From: SG8-30 sp964406445
GTDB lineage: Bacteria; Pseudomonadota; Gammaproteobacteria; Steroidobacterales; Steroidobacteraceae
Direction of reading: 5' to 3'
NCBI GenBank assembly: GCA_964406445.1
Contig: CAYORU010000013.1
Coordinates: 14,359 to 78,358 of the forward strand
DNA length: 64,000 nucleotides
This document shows, piece by piece, positions 7,946-16,415 of this stretch. Made by a program: the position numbers and the translations under genes. The notes under the pieces were generated by a model. That model did no database searches and had not been told where the DNA came from. It saw only the letters and a program-made list of their open reading frames with translations. How positions within the stretch are numbered: the first letter of the stretch is position 1; each line of letters starts with the position of its first letter.

Positions 7946-9141
7946 CAGGCCATGCGCTCGCCGACGAGCCGCCTCGCGACCGACAGCTTGTGCACTTCGT
8001 CCGGGCCGTCGTAGATGCGCGCCGCCCTCTCCTCGCGGTAGTACCAGGCGAGCACGGTATAGTCGGTCATGCCGAGACCACCGTGCACCTGCAGCGCGCG
8101 ATCGACCGTCTTCTGCAGCACCCCCGCGACGTAGAACTTGATCATGCTGACGTCGTCGCGCGCCGCACGGGCGCCCTCCTGCTCGATGCGCCAGGCCGTG
8201 TGCAGCACCATCAGCCGCGCCGCCTTCATTTCCGCGGCGCACTCCGCGATCCAGGCCCGGATCAGGTCGCTGTCCGCCACCGTCCGCCCGTCGGTGCTGA
8301 TCTTCCGGTCGCGTGCGCGAGCGACCATGAGTTCGAGCGCGCGCTGGCAGATGCCGAGCCAGCGCATGCAGTGGTGGATCCGGCCGGGCCCCAGGCGGGC
8401 CTGCGCGAGCCGGAAGCCCTCGCCGCGCGGGCCCAGCAGGTTTCCGGCGGGCACGCGGCAATTCTCGAAGGCGATCTCGCCGTGCGAGAACAGGTCCTGC
8501 CCGGCGTGGCCCATGATCGGGGTGTTGCGCTCGAGCCGGTAGCCCGGCGTCGAGGTCGGCACGAGGATCATGCTGGCGCGCTTGTGCGGCGGCGCGTCCG
8601 GGTCGGTGACGACCATCGCGATGCACAGGCTCGCACCGTCGGCGCCCGTCGTGAACCACTTCCGGCCGTTCAGCACCCACTCGCCCCCGGCGAGTTCGCC
8701 GCGCGCCTCGAGCATCAGCGGGTTGGCGCCGCTGTTGTCGCGCTCGGTCATGCCGAAGCAGCTGCGGATCTCGCCGCGGGCCAGCGGCGCGAGCCAGGCG
8801 GCCTTCTGGGCCTCGCTGCCGTGCATGTGCAGCAGCTCGGCGTTGCCTGCATCCGGGGCGTTGACGCCGAACACGTAGTGGCCGAGCGGGCAGCGGCCGA
8901 GCGCCTCGGAGACGAGCCCGTGCGCGACCAGGTCGAGCCCGAGGCCGCCGTACTCCCGCGGCAGATTCGGGCCCCACAACCCGAGGCTCCTGACCTCGGC
9001 GCGCAGCGCGCGGATGTCCGGCAGCAGCGGGCCGATGCCGTCCTCCAGCAGCCGCGGCTCCAGGGGAACGAGCCGCGAGTCGACGAAGTCCCGGATCCTG
9101 CCGACCAGCGCGGCGACCTCGTCTGCGATGCGAAAGTCCAT
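7945..9141 (-). CDS. Acyl-CoA dehydrogenase (ACAD11/LvaC-like context)
   Basis: A 398-residue flavoprotein dehydrogenase that would take electrons from an acyl-CoA and pass them to ETF. The N-terminal helical domain contains WGPNLPREYGGLGLD. The FAD/substrate loop reads CFGMTERDNSGANP where most homologues have MTEP followed by SSDA. The C-terminal domain has QVHGGLGMTDYTVLAWYYR, typical of the ACAD10/11 branch. An AGGAGC ribosome site precedes ATG 9141. The gene sits between a histidine phosphatase-like gene and the kinase with which it is coupled. In the ACAD11/LvaC pathway the partner acts on the 4-phosphorylated acyl-CoA. Confidence 0.9.
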   Translation of the reverse strand: MDFRIADEVAALVGRIRDFVDSRLVPLEPRLLEDGIGPLLPDIRALRAEVRSLGLWGPNLPREYGGLGLDLVAHGLVSEALGRCPLGHYVFGVNAPDAGNAELLHMHGSEAQKAAWLAPLARGEIRSCFGMTERDNSGANPLMLEARGELAGGEWVLNGRKWFTTGADGASLCIAMVVTDPDAPPHKRASMILVPTSTPGYRLERNTPIMGHAGQDLFSHGEIAFENCRVPAGNLLGPRGEGFRLAQARLGPGRIHHCMRWLGICQRALELMVARARDRKISTDGRTVADSDLIRAWIAECAAEMKAARLMVLHTAWRIEQEGARAARDDVSMIKFYVAGVLQKTVDRALQVHGGLGMTDYTVLAWYYREERAARIYDGPDEVHKLSVARRLVGERMA

Positions 9142-9164
9142 GTGTGCTCCTGGGTATCCCTGCT

Positions 9165-9854
9165 TCAGCGTTTGGTGATCAGGTGCAGCGCACCTGGCTG
9201 CTCGAGGTGCGCGATGCCGTTGACCGACTCCACGGACGCGGCCACTTCCGTGAAGAGCAGCCTCGAGACGCCCGTGTTGTAGAAGTCGAGCGTGAGGCGC
9301 ATGGCGGGCCAGCCGCCCATCCCTAGGACCGGCTGCATGGCCGCCGAGATCGAGCCCGCCGAGGCGAACAGCACCGCCTCCCGGCCTCGGCCGACGGCCG
9401 ACATCACCGCACCGAGCGCGGACGCGCAGCGGTCGCGGAACGTGCCGAAGGCGGGATAGCCCGCGACGCCCTCGCCGGTCCACGCCTGCAGTGCCCGCGA
9501 CAGCGCGGCGTGCAGGACGCGACGGTCGCGCCAGCACTCGGCGAAACCGGGTGCTCCAGGACACGCCGCCGCATGCCGGTCGAGCAAGGCCTCGTGGTCG
9601 TACTCCTCGAGGCCCGGCACGGTTTCGACCGGCCCGACCGCGGCACCGAGGCCGCGCAGCGCGTCGGCAAAGGCCTGCGCCGAGTCGCGGTGGCGGCGCA
9701 TGCTGCCGGAGTAGATCGGCGGCGCGGCGCGGCCCAGCGCGTGCCAGTGCCGGGCCAGGGCCGCGCACTGCTCGGCGCCGAGCGGCGTCAGCCGGTCGTA
9801 GTCCGCCGTGCCGAAGGCCGCCTGCCCGTGCCGGACCAGGTGCAGGGCGCTCAC
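9165..9854 (-). CDS. Histidine phosphatase superfamily protein lacking the second catalytic His
   Basis: About 229 residues from the GTG at 9854; an alternative ATG at 9896 would overlap the SDR gene by 20 bases. The phosphate-accepting motif is intact (LVRHGQA, H9), and LEEYDHEAL supplies acidic residues in the usual place. The second conserved histidine, normally in SHGG, is replaced: the segment reads LFASAGSIS with Ala166. The protein may still form the phosphohistidine, use another acid, or be non-catalytic. Its place in an operon with a kinase suggests handling of a phosphorylated intermediate, which is inference. Confidence 0.82.
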   Translation of the reverse strand: MSALHLVRHGQAAFGTADYDRLTPLGAEQCAALARHWHALGRAAPPIYSGSMRRHRDSAQAFADALRGLGAAVGPVETVPGLEEYDHEALLDRHAAACPGAPGFAECWRDRRVLHAALSRALQAWTGEGVAGYPAFGTFRDRCASALGAVMSAVGRGREAVLFASAGSISAAMQPVLGMGGWPAMRLTLDFYNTGVSRLLFTEVAASVESVNGIAHLEQPGALHLITKR

Positions 9855-9876
9855 CGTGGATTCGCCGCCCGCGCGC

Positions 9877-10641
9877 TCATGCGAGCCAGCCGCCATCCAC
9901 CACGAGGCTCGCCCCGGTCGTGTAGGAGGCGGCGTCGGAGGCGAGGTACAGCGCCGCGCCCGCCATCTCGTCGGGCTGGGCGATGCGCCCGAGCGGCAGC
10001 AGGCCCTCGACCATCGCCCGCACCTTGGGATTGCCGTGCAGCGCGCTGGCGAAGCGGGTTTCGGTGATGCCCGGCAGAAGCGCGTTGACCCGTATGCCGT
10101 GCCGGCCGCATTCCTTGGCGAGGCCCTGGGTCAGGTTGATGATGGCCGCCTTGGTCATCGAGTACACGAGCTGCCCGTCCATCGGACGCACGCCGTTGAC
10201 CGAGGCCACGTTGACGATCGCGCCGCGCCCCTGCGCGCGCATCCGCCGCCCGGCCTCCACCGACGCCCAGAAGTAGCCGCGGATGTTCACGTCCACCGTC
10301 TTCTGGAAAGACTCCAGGTCCATGTCGAGCGCGGGCCCGAAGTACGGGTTCGCGGCGGCGTTGTTGACCAGGATGTCGAGGCGCCCGTGACGCTCGTCGA
10401 TCGACCGGAAAGCGTCGCTGATCGACCCCGGCTCGCCGATGTGGCACGCGATCGCCTCGGCCTCGCCGCCCGCCGCACGGATCCGCGCGGCGACCTCCTC
10501 GCAGGCCTCCGCCTTGCGGCTCGAGACGATCACCTTCGCGCCGTGCGCCGCGAGGGTCCCTGCGATCGCCGCGCCGATGCCGCGGCTCGCGCCGGTGACG
10601 AGCGCCACCCGCCCGCCGAGTTCGAAAGGATTCCTGCTCAT
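9877..10641 (-). CDS. Short-chain dehydrogenase/reductase
   Basis: A 254-residue classical SDR with the cofactor motif TGASRGIG (17-24), NNAAAN in place of the usual NNAG, the catalytic Ser in VASVNG and the Tyr-Lys pair in YSMTKAAI. SRK after the second strand suggests NADP preference. It would oxidise or reduce a secondary hydroxyl/keto group. Its ATG overlaps the stop of the aldehyde dehydrogenase gene (ATGA). By analogy with LvaD in the levulinate pathway it could interconvert 4-oxo- and 4-hydroxyacyl-CoA; the substrate is not shown by the sequence. Confidence 0.88.
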   Translation of the reverse strand: MSRNPFELGGRVALVTGASRGIGAAIAGTLAAHGAKVIVSSRKAEACEEVAARIRAAGGEAEAIACHIGEPGSISDAFRSIDERHGRLDILVNNAAANPYFGPALDMDLESFQKTVDVNIRGYFWASVEAGRRMRAQGRGAIVNVASVNGVRPMDGQLVYSMTKAAIINLTQGLAKECGRHGIRVNALLPGITETRFASALHGNPKVRAMVEGLLPLGRIAQPDEMAGAALYLASDAASYTTGASLVVDGGWLA

Positions 10642-12098
10642 GCCGTCTCTCCGCCGCCGCCGGGTCCCGCCTCGTCACCGAGCAGCGCCTTGATCTCGAG
10701 GAACTCGCGCAGGCCGTGCAGTCCCCACTCGCGGCCGTTGCCGGACTGACGGTAGCCGCCGAAGGGCGCGGACTGGTCGAGCGGCGCGCCGTTGATCTGC
10801 ACCATGCCGGCGCGGAGCCGGCATGCGACGGCGCGTGCCCGCGCCGTGTCCGCAGACCATACGTAGGCGGCGAGCCCGTAGGGCGTGTCGTTGGCGATGC
10901 GCAGGGCCTCGGCCTCGTCCCGGTAGGGCATGAGGCACAGCACCGGCCCGAAGATCTCCTCCCGCGCGATCCGCATGTCGTTCGACACCGACGAGAAGAC
11001 GGTCGGCCGCGCGAACCAGCCGCGGTCGAGACCCGCCGGCCGGCCCGGCCCGCCGCACAGACGTCGCGCGCCCTCCTTCAACCCGGCATCCAGGTAGTCC
11101 TGCACGCGCTCGAACTGCCGCCGCGACACGAGCGGACCGAGTTGCGTGGCGGGATCGGCGGGATCGCCGACCCGCAGCTTGTCGACGACGTCGGCGGCCA
11201 GGACCTCGGCCTCGGCGAGCCGGTCGGCGGGCACCAGCAGGCGGGTCGGGGCGTTGCAGGACTGGCCGCTGTTCGTCATCACCCCCATGACCGTCGCCTT
11301 GACCGCGCGGGGCAGGTCCGCGTCGCCGAGGACCACGCAGGGCGACTTGCCGCCGAGCTCCTGGTGCACGCGCTTGACGGTCGGCGCCGCCGCCTGCGCC
11401 ACCGCCACGCCGCCGCGCGTCGAGCCGGTGAAGGAAACCATGTCGACGTCCGGATGCCCCGCGAGCGCGGCACCGGCCGTCGGGCCCTCGCCGTTGACGA
11501 GGTTGAACACCCCAGGCGGGCAGCCGGCCTCGTGCACCGCCTCCGCCCAGATCGCCGCCGACAGCGGCGCGAGTTCGCTCGGCTTCAGGACCATGGTGCA
11601 GCCGGCGGCGAGCGCCGGCACGACCTTGCAGGCCACCTGGTTCATCGGCCAGTTCCACGGCGTGATCAGCGCCGCCACCCCGATCGGCTCGTAGCGCAGG
11701 CGGACGGCGCCTTCGGCCCGCTCGAACTCGAAGCCCGGCAGCGCCTCGATCATGGTCCGCAGGTGGCCCGCGGCCGACGGCGCCTGGGCACGGGTGGCGA
11801 GCGTCACGGGCGCGCCCATCTCCGCGCTGATCGCCGCCGCCACGTCGGCCTGGCGCGACTGGTAGGCCGCGAGCAGCCGGCGGAGCAGCGCGAGGCGCTC
11901 GGCAACGGGGGTCTGCGACCAGTCCGCGAAGGCAGCGCGCGCGGCGGCGACCGCCCGGTCGACGTCGGCGGCCCCGGCCAGGGAAATCACGCCCACGGCG
12001 GACTCGGTGGCGGGATTGACGACCTCGAGTTCACGCGCCTTGGCCGGTGCGACCCACTGCCCGCCGATATAGAAGCTGCGCCGGTCGTGGGGGGTCAT
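10638..12098 (-). CDS. NAD(P)-dependent aldehyde dehydrogenase
   Basis: A 486-residue ALDH, first gene of the six-gene operon. The start at ATG 12098 fits the family N-terminus RSFYIGGQWVAP; upstream codons in the frame show no homology. Signatures include PWNWPMNQ, FTGSTRGG, the general-base Glu in QELGGKSPC and the nucleophilic Cys in NSGQSCNAPTR. It converts an aldehyde to a carboxylic acid. Divergent from it, 134 bases away, lies a large acyl-CoA dehydrogenase, so the space between them probably holds promoters for both catabolic units. Confidence 0.9.
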   Translation of the reverse strand: MTPHDRRSFYIGGQWVAPAKARELEVVNPATESAVGVISLAGAADVDRAVAAARAAFADWSQTPVAERLALLRRLLAAYQSRQADVAAAISAEMGAPVTLATRAQAPSAAGHLRTMIEALPGFEFERAEGAVRLRYEPIGVAALITPWNWPMNQVACKVVPALAAGCTMVLKPSELAPLSAAIWAEAVHEAGCPPGVFNLVNGEGPTAGAALAGHPDVDMVSFTGSTRGGVAVAQAAAPTVKRVHQELGGKSPCVVLGDADLPRAVKATVMGVMTNSGQSCNAPTRLLVPADRLAEAEVLAADVVDKLRVGDPADPATQLGPLVSRRQFERVQDYLDAGLKEGARRLCGGPGRPAGLDRGWFARPTVFSSVSNDMRIAREEIFGPVLCLMPYRDEAEALRIANDTPYGLAAYVWSADTARARAVACRLRAGMVQINGAPLDQSAPFGGYRQSGNGREWGLHGLREFLEIKALLGDEAGPGGGGETA

Positions 12099-12232
12099 GC
12101 GGCAGGGCTCTCCTGGAATCCGGTGGCGAAGGATGACAGCGCCGGCCGGCAGGCACAATCCGCGCGCGGCGCGGCGCGGCCGACCCGCGAACGGGTAGCA
12201 TTGACTGCATCGTCGTCGCCCGCGGAGCACGC

Positions 12233-14026
12233 ATGCTGATCCCCCGTCGTGAGCTCGAGTTCCAGATCTTCGAGGTGCTCGAGGGCGCGGCGTTGTGCGA
12301 CCGCGACCGCTACTCGGCGCACGACCGGACGACCCTCACCGAGGTGCTCGAGGGCGCGCGCCGCCTCGCGGAGGAGCGTTTCCTGCCCCACGCGGCGCTG
12401 ACCGACGTGCGCGAGCCCGAGCTGGCGGACGGCCGCGTGCGGCTGCCGCCGGAGGCGCGCGAGGCGCTCGCCGCGCTCGGCGCCGCCGGCTTCATCGCGG
12501 CTCCGTTCGCCGACGAGGACGGCGGCCTGCAGGTGCCCCAGCTGGTGAGCCAGGCCTGCAACGCGCTGTTCGCGAGCGCCCACGTCGGCTTCCACGGCTA
12601 CGCCATGCTCACCGCGGGCGTGGCGAACGTGATTCGCGCATTCGGCACGGCGGCGCAACGGCGCCGCTACCTGCCGGGCTTGCTCGAAGGCCGTTTCCTC
12701 GGGACGATGTGCCTGTCGGAGCCGCATGCGGGCTCCTCGCTCGCCGACATCCGCAGCCGCGCCGAGCCGATCGGCGGGGGCCGCTACCGGATCCGCGGCG
12801 ACAAGATGTGGATCAGCGGCGGCGAGCACGAGCTGTCCGAGAACATCGTTCACCTGGTCCTGGCGAAGGCGCCGGGCGGCCCGCCCGGCGTCAAGGGGAT
12901 CTCGCTGTTCATCGTGCCGCGCTACCGCGTGGACGAGGACGGCGCCACCGGCGCCGACAACGACGTCCGGCTGATCGGCCTCAACCACAAGATGGGCTGG
13001 CGAGGCACCGTCAACACCGCGCTCGCCTTCGGTCCGGGCGGCGGCTGCGTGGGCGAGCTCGTCGGCGAGGAGCACCGCGGCCTGGGCTACATGTTCCAGC
13101 TGATGAACGAAGCCCGCATCGGCGTCGGCATCTGCAGCGTCGCCCTCGGGTACGCCGGCTACCTGAACGCCCTCGCCTACGCGCGCGAGCGCCTGCAGGG
13201 CCGCCCGCCCGGGCAGCGCGATCCGGCCGCGCCGCAGGTTCCCATCCTCCGTCACGCCGACGTGCGGCGGATGCTGCTGGCGCAGAAGTGCTGGGTCGAG
13301 GGTGGCCTCGCACTCGAGCTCTACTGCGCGCGTCTGGTCGACGACCACGCGACGGAAGTCGGCCCGGCGGCGCGCGCGCGCCTGCTCGCGCTGCTCGAGC
13401 TGCTGACGCCCATCGCCAAGTCATGGCCCGCCGAGTTCTGCCTCGAGGCCAACAAGCTCGCGATCCAGGTCCTCGGCGGCGCGGGCTACACGCGCGACTA
13501 TCCTGTCGAACGGCTGTACCGCGACAACCGGCTCAACCACATCCACGAGGGTGCCTACGGCATCCACGGGCTCGACCTCCTCGGCCGCAAGGTCCTCGGC
13601 GACGGCGGCGCGGCGCTCGACACGCTGGCGGGCCTGATCCGGGAAACGGTGCGCGACGCACGGGCCGCCGGCGACTTCGCCGGCGAGGCTCAGCTGCTGG
13701 AGGGCAGCCTCGGCGCCATCGCCGCGGCGACCCGGCGCGTGGCGGAGCTCATGGGCCGGGGCGAGATCGAGCGCGGCCTCGCCAACGCCACCCCCTATCT
13801 CGAGGCCGTCGGTCAGGTGGTCGTCGCCTGGCGCTGGCTGGTGATGGCGCTCGTCGCGACGCGCGCGCTGCCGGGGGCGGCCGCCGCCGACCTGGAGTTC
13901 CTCGAGGGCAAGCGCACGGCCTGCCGGTTCTTCTTCAGGCACGAGCTGCCGAAGGCCGGCCAGCTCCTGGCGCTGGTGGAGAGCCTCGACGACACGGCGC
14001 TGGCCATGCCGGACGGGGGCTTCTGA
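12233..14026 (+). CDS. Large acyl-CoA dehydrogenase (DmdC/FadE-type with C-terminal extension)
   Basis: A 597-residue dehydrogenase, about 200 residues longer than classical ones. It has CLSEPHAGSSLADIRS in the flavin loop, KMWISGGEHE, NHKMGWRGT and QVLGGAGYTRDYPVERLYRDNR near the end of the catalytic part. The last roughly 130 residues form the extra helical domain of the group that includes methylmercaptopropionyl-CoA dehydrogenase (DmdC) and several long-chain FadE proteins. It is divergent from the ALDH operon, and its stop abuts the pdxH stop with no gap. The acyl substrate is unknown; medium or long chains are likely. Confidence 0.88.
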   Translation: MLIPRRELEFQIFEVLEGAALCDRDRYSAHDRTTLTEVLEGARRLAEERFLPHAALTDVREPELADGRVRLPPEAREALAALGAAGFIAAPFADEDGGLQVPQLVSQACNALFASAHVGFHGYAMLTAGVANVIRAFGTAAQRRRYLPGLLEGRFLGTMCLSEPHAGSSLADIRSRAEPIGGGRYRIRGDKMWISGGEHELSENIVHLVLAKAPGGPPGVKGISLFIVPRYRVDEDGATGADNDVRLIGLNHKMGWRGTVNTALAFGPGGGCVGELVGEEHRGLGYMFQLMNEARIGVGICSVALGYAGYLNALAYARERLQGRPPGQRDPAAPQVPILRHADVRRMLLAQKCWVEGGLALELYCARLVDDHATEVGPAARARLLALLELLTPIAKSWPAEFCLEANKLAIQVLGGAGYTRDYPVERLYRDNRLNHIHEGAYGIHGLDLLGRKVLGDGGAALDTLAGLIRETVRDARAAGDFAGEAQLLEGSLGAIAAATRRVAELMGRGEIERGLANATPYLEAVGQVVVAWRWLVMALVATRALPGAAAADLEFLEGKRTACRFFFRHELPKAGQLLALVESLDDTALAMPDGGF

Positions 14027-14614
14027 TCAGGGAAACAGCAGCTCGCTGCGCCAGCCTTCGCCGAACCGGGTGTAGAGCGTCCGCTCGTGGAGCCTGAACG
14101 GCCGCTGCCACCAGAATTCGATCCGCTCGGGAAGGACCCGGAAGCCGGACCAGAACGGCGGTCGCGGGATCTCGCCGACCGGGTGGCGCATCACCACCTC
14201 GGCGACGCGCCGCTCGAGCTCGAAGCGGCCCGACATGGCCTGCGACTGCTTCGAGGCCCAGGCGCCGATGCGCGAGTCGCGCGGCCGGCTGGCGAAGTAG
14301 GCGTCGGCCTCGGCGTCGCTCACGGGCTCGACCGGCCCCTCGATGCGGACCTGGCGCTCGAGGCTCTTCCAGTGCAGGCACAGCGCCGCGCGCGGGTTCG
14401 CGTCGAGCTCGGCGGCCTTGCGGCTGCCGAGGTTGGTGTAGAAGACGAAGCCTCGGGCGTCGTGGCCGCGCAGCAGCACCATGCGCACCGAGGGCTGGCC
14501 GTCGGCGTCGGCGGTGGCGAGCGCGGCGGCGGTCGGGTCCGCGGGCTCGTGCTTCACGGCCTCCGCCAGCCATTCCGCGAAGCGGGCGATCGGGTCATCC
14601 GTGGCCGCGCTCAT
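14027..14614 (-). CDS. pdxH: Pyridoxamine 5'-phosphate oxidase
   Basis: A 195-residue FMN enzyme that makes pyridoxal phosphate. Conserved stretches are SVRMVLLRGHDARGFVFYTN, SRKAAELDANPRAALCLHWK, RQVRIEGPVE and the C-terminal ERTLYTRFGEGWRSELLFP, which lines the FMN and substrate sites. The length matches the short bacterial PdxH class. The ATG at 14614 follows the alanine dehydrogenase stop end of the same strand closely (seven bases upstream in genome order). PLP made here would serve the aminotransferases, SerC and LysAC elsewhere in the window. Confidence 0.95.
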   Translation of the reverse strand: MSAATDDPIARFAEWLAEAVKHEPADPTAAALATADADGQPSVRMVLLRGHDARGFVFYTNLGSRKAAELDANPRAALCLHWKSLERQVRIEGPVEPVSDAEADAYFASRPRDSRIGAWASKQSQAMSGRFELERRVAEVVMRHPVGEIPRPPFWSGFRVLPERIEFWWQRPFRLHERTLYTRFGEGWRSELLFP

Positions 14615-14621
14615 CCTCGCC

Positions 14622-15731
14622 TCAGTCCAGGTCTACGGGGCTGAAAGCGTAGCCGAGATCCTGCGCGACCGCGCGGTGGGTGACCGCGCCCGCATGGACG
14701 TTGAGGCCGCGGGCGAAACCGGGATCCCGCCGCAGGGCCTCGCGCCAGCCGAGGTTCGCCAGCGACTTGACGTAGGGCAGCGTCGCGTTGGTGAGCGCGA
14801 AAGTCGAAGTGCGCGGAACGGCACCGGGCATGTTGGTGACGCAGTAGTGGATCACGCCGTCCACCGAGTAGGTGGGCTCGGCATGCGTGGTCGGGCGGCT
14901 CGTCTCGAAGCAGCCGCCCTGGTCGATCGAGATGTCGACCAGCACGCCGCCCTTCTCCATGGCGGCGACCATGGAACGGGTGACGAGCTTCGGGGCCGCC
15001 GCGCCGGCGACCAGCACCGCGCCGATCACCAGGTCGGCCTGCACCACCAGCTTCTCGATCGTCTCCATGGTCGAGTAGGCCGTGTAGATGGCGTTGCCGA
15101 ACTGCACGTCGAGCTCGCGCAGCCGCTTGAGCGAGCGGTCCACCACCGTGACCTGCGCGCCCATGCCGACCGCCATCTGCGCCGCGTTCGTGCCCGAGAC
15201 GCCGCCGCCGAGGATCACCACCTTGGCCGGCTGGACGCCGGGCACGCCGCCGAGCAGCACGCCGAAGCCGCCATAGGCCTTCTGCAGCGCCGTCGCGCCG
15301 ACCTGGATCGACATGCGACCGGCGACCTCGGACATCGGCGTGAGCAGCGGCAGCGAGCCGTCCTGCGCCGTCACGGTCTCGTAGGCGATGGCCGTGCAGC
15401 CCGACGCGACGAGCGCGGCGGCCTGCTCGGGATCCGCGGCGAGGTGCAGGTAGGTGAACAGCAGCTGGCCGTCGCGCAACATCGCGCACTCCGCCGCCTG
15501 CGGCTCCTTCACCTTCACGACCATCTCGGCCGTCTCGAACACGCGCTTCGCGTCCGGCAGGATGCGTGCGCCGGCCGCGGCGTAAGCCGCGTCGTCGATG
15601 CCGATGCCTGCGCCGGCCTGGGTCTGCACGTAGACCTCGTGGCCGTCGGCGACGAGCTCGCGCACGCCGGCCGGCACCAGCCCGGCGCGATACTCGTGGA
15701 CCTTGATTTCCTTCGGACAGCCGATCTTCAT
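14622..15731 (-). CDS. ald: Alanine dehydrogenase
   Basis: A 369-residue NAD enzyme interconverting alanine and pyruvate plus ammonia. It begins MKIGCPKEIKVHEYRAGL, where the Arg binds pyruvate; KVKEPQ holds the catalytic Lys; the Rossmann motif is ILGGGVSGTNAA; the C-terminus has VTNMPGAVPRTSTFALTNAT. The frame stays open far upstream in antisense to other genes, but homology starts exactly at ATG 15731. Divergent, 141 bases away, is an Lrp-family gene, the usual regulator of ald. With pdxH behind it, this links alanine catabolism with PLP supply. Confidence 0.95.
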   Translation of the reverse strand: MKIGCPKEIKVHEYRAGLVPAGVRELVADGHEVYVQTQAGAGIGIDDAAYAAAGARILPDAKRVFETAEMVVKVKEPQAAECAMLRDGQLLFTYLHLAADPEQAAALVASGCTAIAYETVTAQDGSLPLLTPMSEVAGRMSIQVGATALQKAYGGFGVLLGGVPGVQPAKVVILGGGVSGTNAAQMAVGMGAQVTVVDRSLKRLRELDVQFGNAIYTAYSTMETIEKLVVQADLVIGAVLVAGAAAPKLVTRSMVAAMEKGGVLVDISIDQGGCFETSRPTTHAEPTYSVDGVIHYCVTNMPGAVPRTSTFALTNATLPYVKSLANLGWREALRRDPGFARGLNVHAGAVTHRAVAQDLGYAFSPVDLD

Positions 15732-15824
15732 GGAACCCCCTCGCCGGCGGCGGCCGGCACCGGCACACGTTAGCCGCAGGACCGGCGCAGGCGCTTGCGT
15801 TGGCGGGCCGGCGGCGGCGCGGAT

Positions 15825-15870
15825 CGCAATGATCATGCGCATCTTCAGATTCATGTCGTGTATTATTGCG
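15825..15870. promoter_or_regulatory. Inverted repeat in the ald/lrp divergent promoter region
   Basis: CGCAATGAT at 15825-15833 and ATTATTGCG at 15862-15870 are inverted copies matching in eight of nine positions. An 8-base palindrome ATGATCAT at 15829-15836 overlaps the left arm. The region is the only AT-rich patch between the genes. TATTAT (15861-15866) sits seven bases before the lrp ATG, so if it is the -10 box the lrp transcript would be almost leaderless. The arms are good candidates for Lrp binding that couples both promoters; this is inference. Confidence 0.45.
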
Positions 15871-15872
15871 CC

Positions 15873-16328
15873 ATGGACCGCACAGACCGCCTGATCCTGC
15901 GTGAGCTTCAGCGCGACGGCCGCCTGAGCAACGTCGAGCTGGCGCGCCGCCTGCCGCTGTCGGAATCGGCGACCCTTCGCCGCGTGCGTGCGCTGGAGGA
16001 GGCCGGCCTGATCGATCGCTACGTCGCGCTGGTGAGCGCCGGCAAGGCGGGCTTCGCCACCAACGTGTTCGTGACCATCACCCTGCACCGTCAGGAGCAG
16101 AAGGACCTCGCGGCCTTCGAGGAGGCGGTGCGCCGGGTGCCCGAGGTGATGGAGTGCTACCTCATGACCGGCGTCGCCGACTACCTGCTCAGGGTCGCCT
16201 GCCGGGATGCCGCCGACTTCGAGCGCCTGCACAGCCAGCACCTGACGCGCCTGCCGGGCGTGGCCCGCGTGCAGTCGAACTTCGCGCTGCGCGTGGTCCG
16301 CCGCACCACCGAGCTGCCCCTCGAATGA
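15873..16328 (+). CDS. Lrp/AsnC-family transcriptional regulator
   Basis: A 151-residue protein. Residues 1-55 form the winged helix-turn-helix (LILRELQRDGRLSNVELARR, then SATLRRVRALEEAGLI), and residues 65-145 form the RAM ligand-binding domain with ECYLMTGVADYLLRV and QSNFALRVV. The ATG at 15873 matches the family N-terminus MDRTDRLIL. Divergence from ald suggests it senses alanine or another amino acid and controls that gene and itself. Octamer formation and DNA bending are family properties. A hairpin follows the stop. Confidence 0.92.
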   Translation: MDRTDRLILRELQRDGRLSNVELARRLPLSESATLRRVRALEEAGLIDRYVALVSAGKAGFATNVFVTITLHRQEQKDLAAFEEAVRRVPEVMECYLMTGVADYLLRVACRDAADFERLHSQHLTRLPGVARVQSNFALRVVRRTTELPLE

Positions 16329-16354
16329 CGGTGGCGGGCGCGGATGCGCCACCG
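16329..16354 (+). terminator. Hairpin after the lrp-family gene, without a T-run
   Basis: CGGTGGCG (16329-16336) pairs perfectly with CGCCACCG (16347-16354) around a ten-base loop, starting right after the stop codon. No run of T follows, so intrinsic termination would be weak. It may stabilise the transcript end or assist factor-dependent termination. Confidence 0.35.
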
Positions 16355-16415
16355 GCCCGGGCAGCGCATACTCGGGCCATCCCGCGGCGTCCCGGCGCGC
16401 GCACTGGACAAGAGG

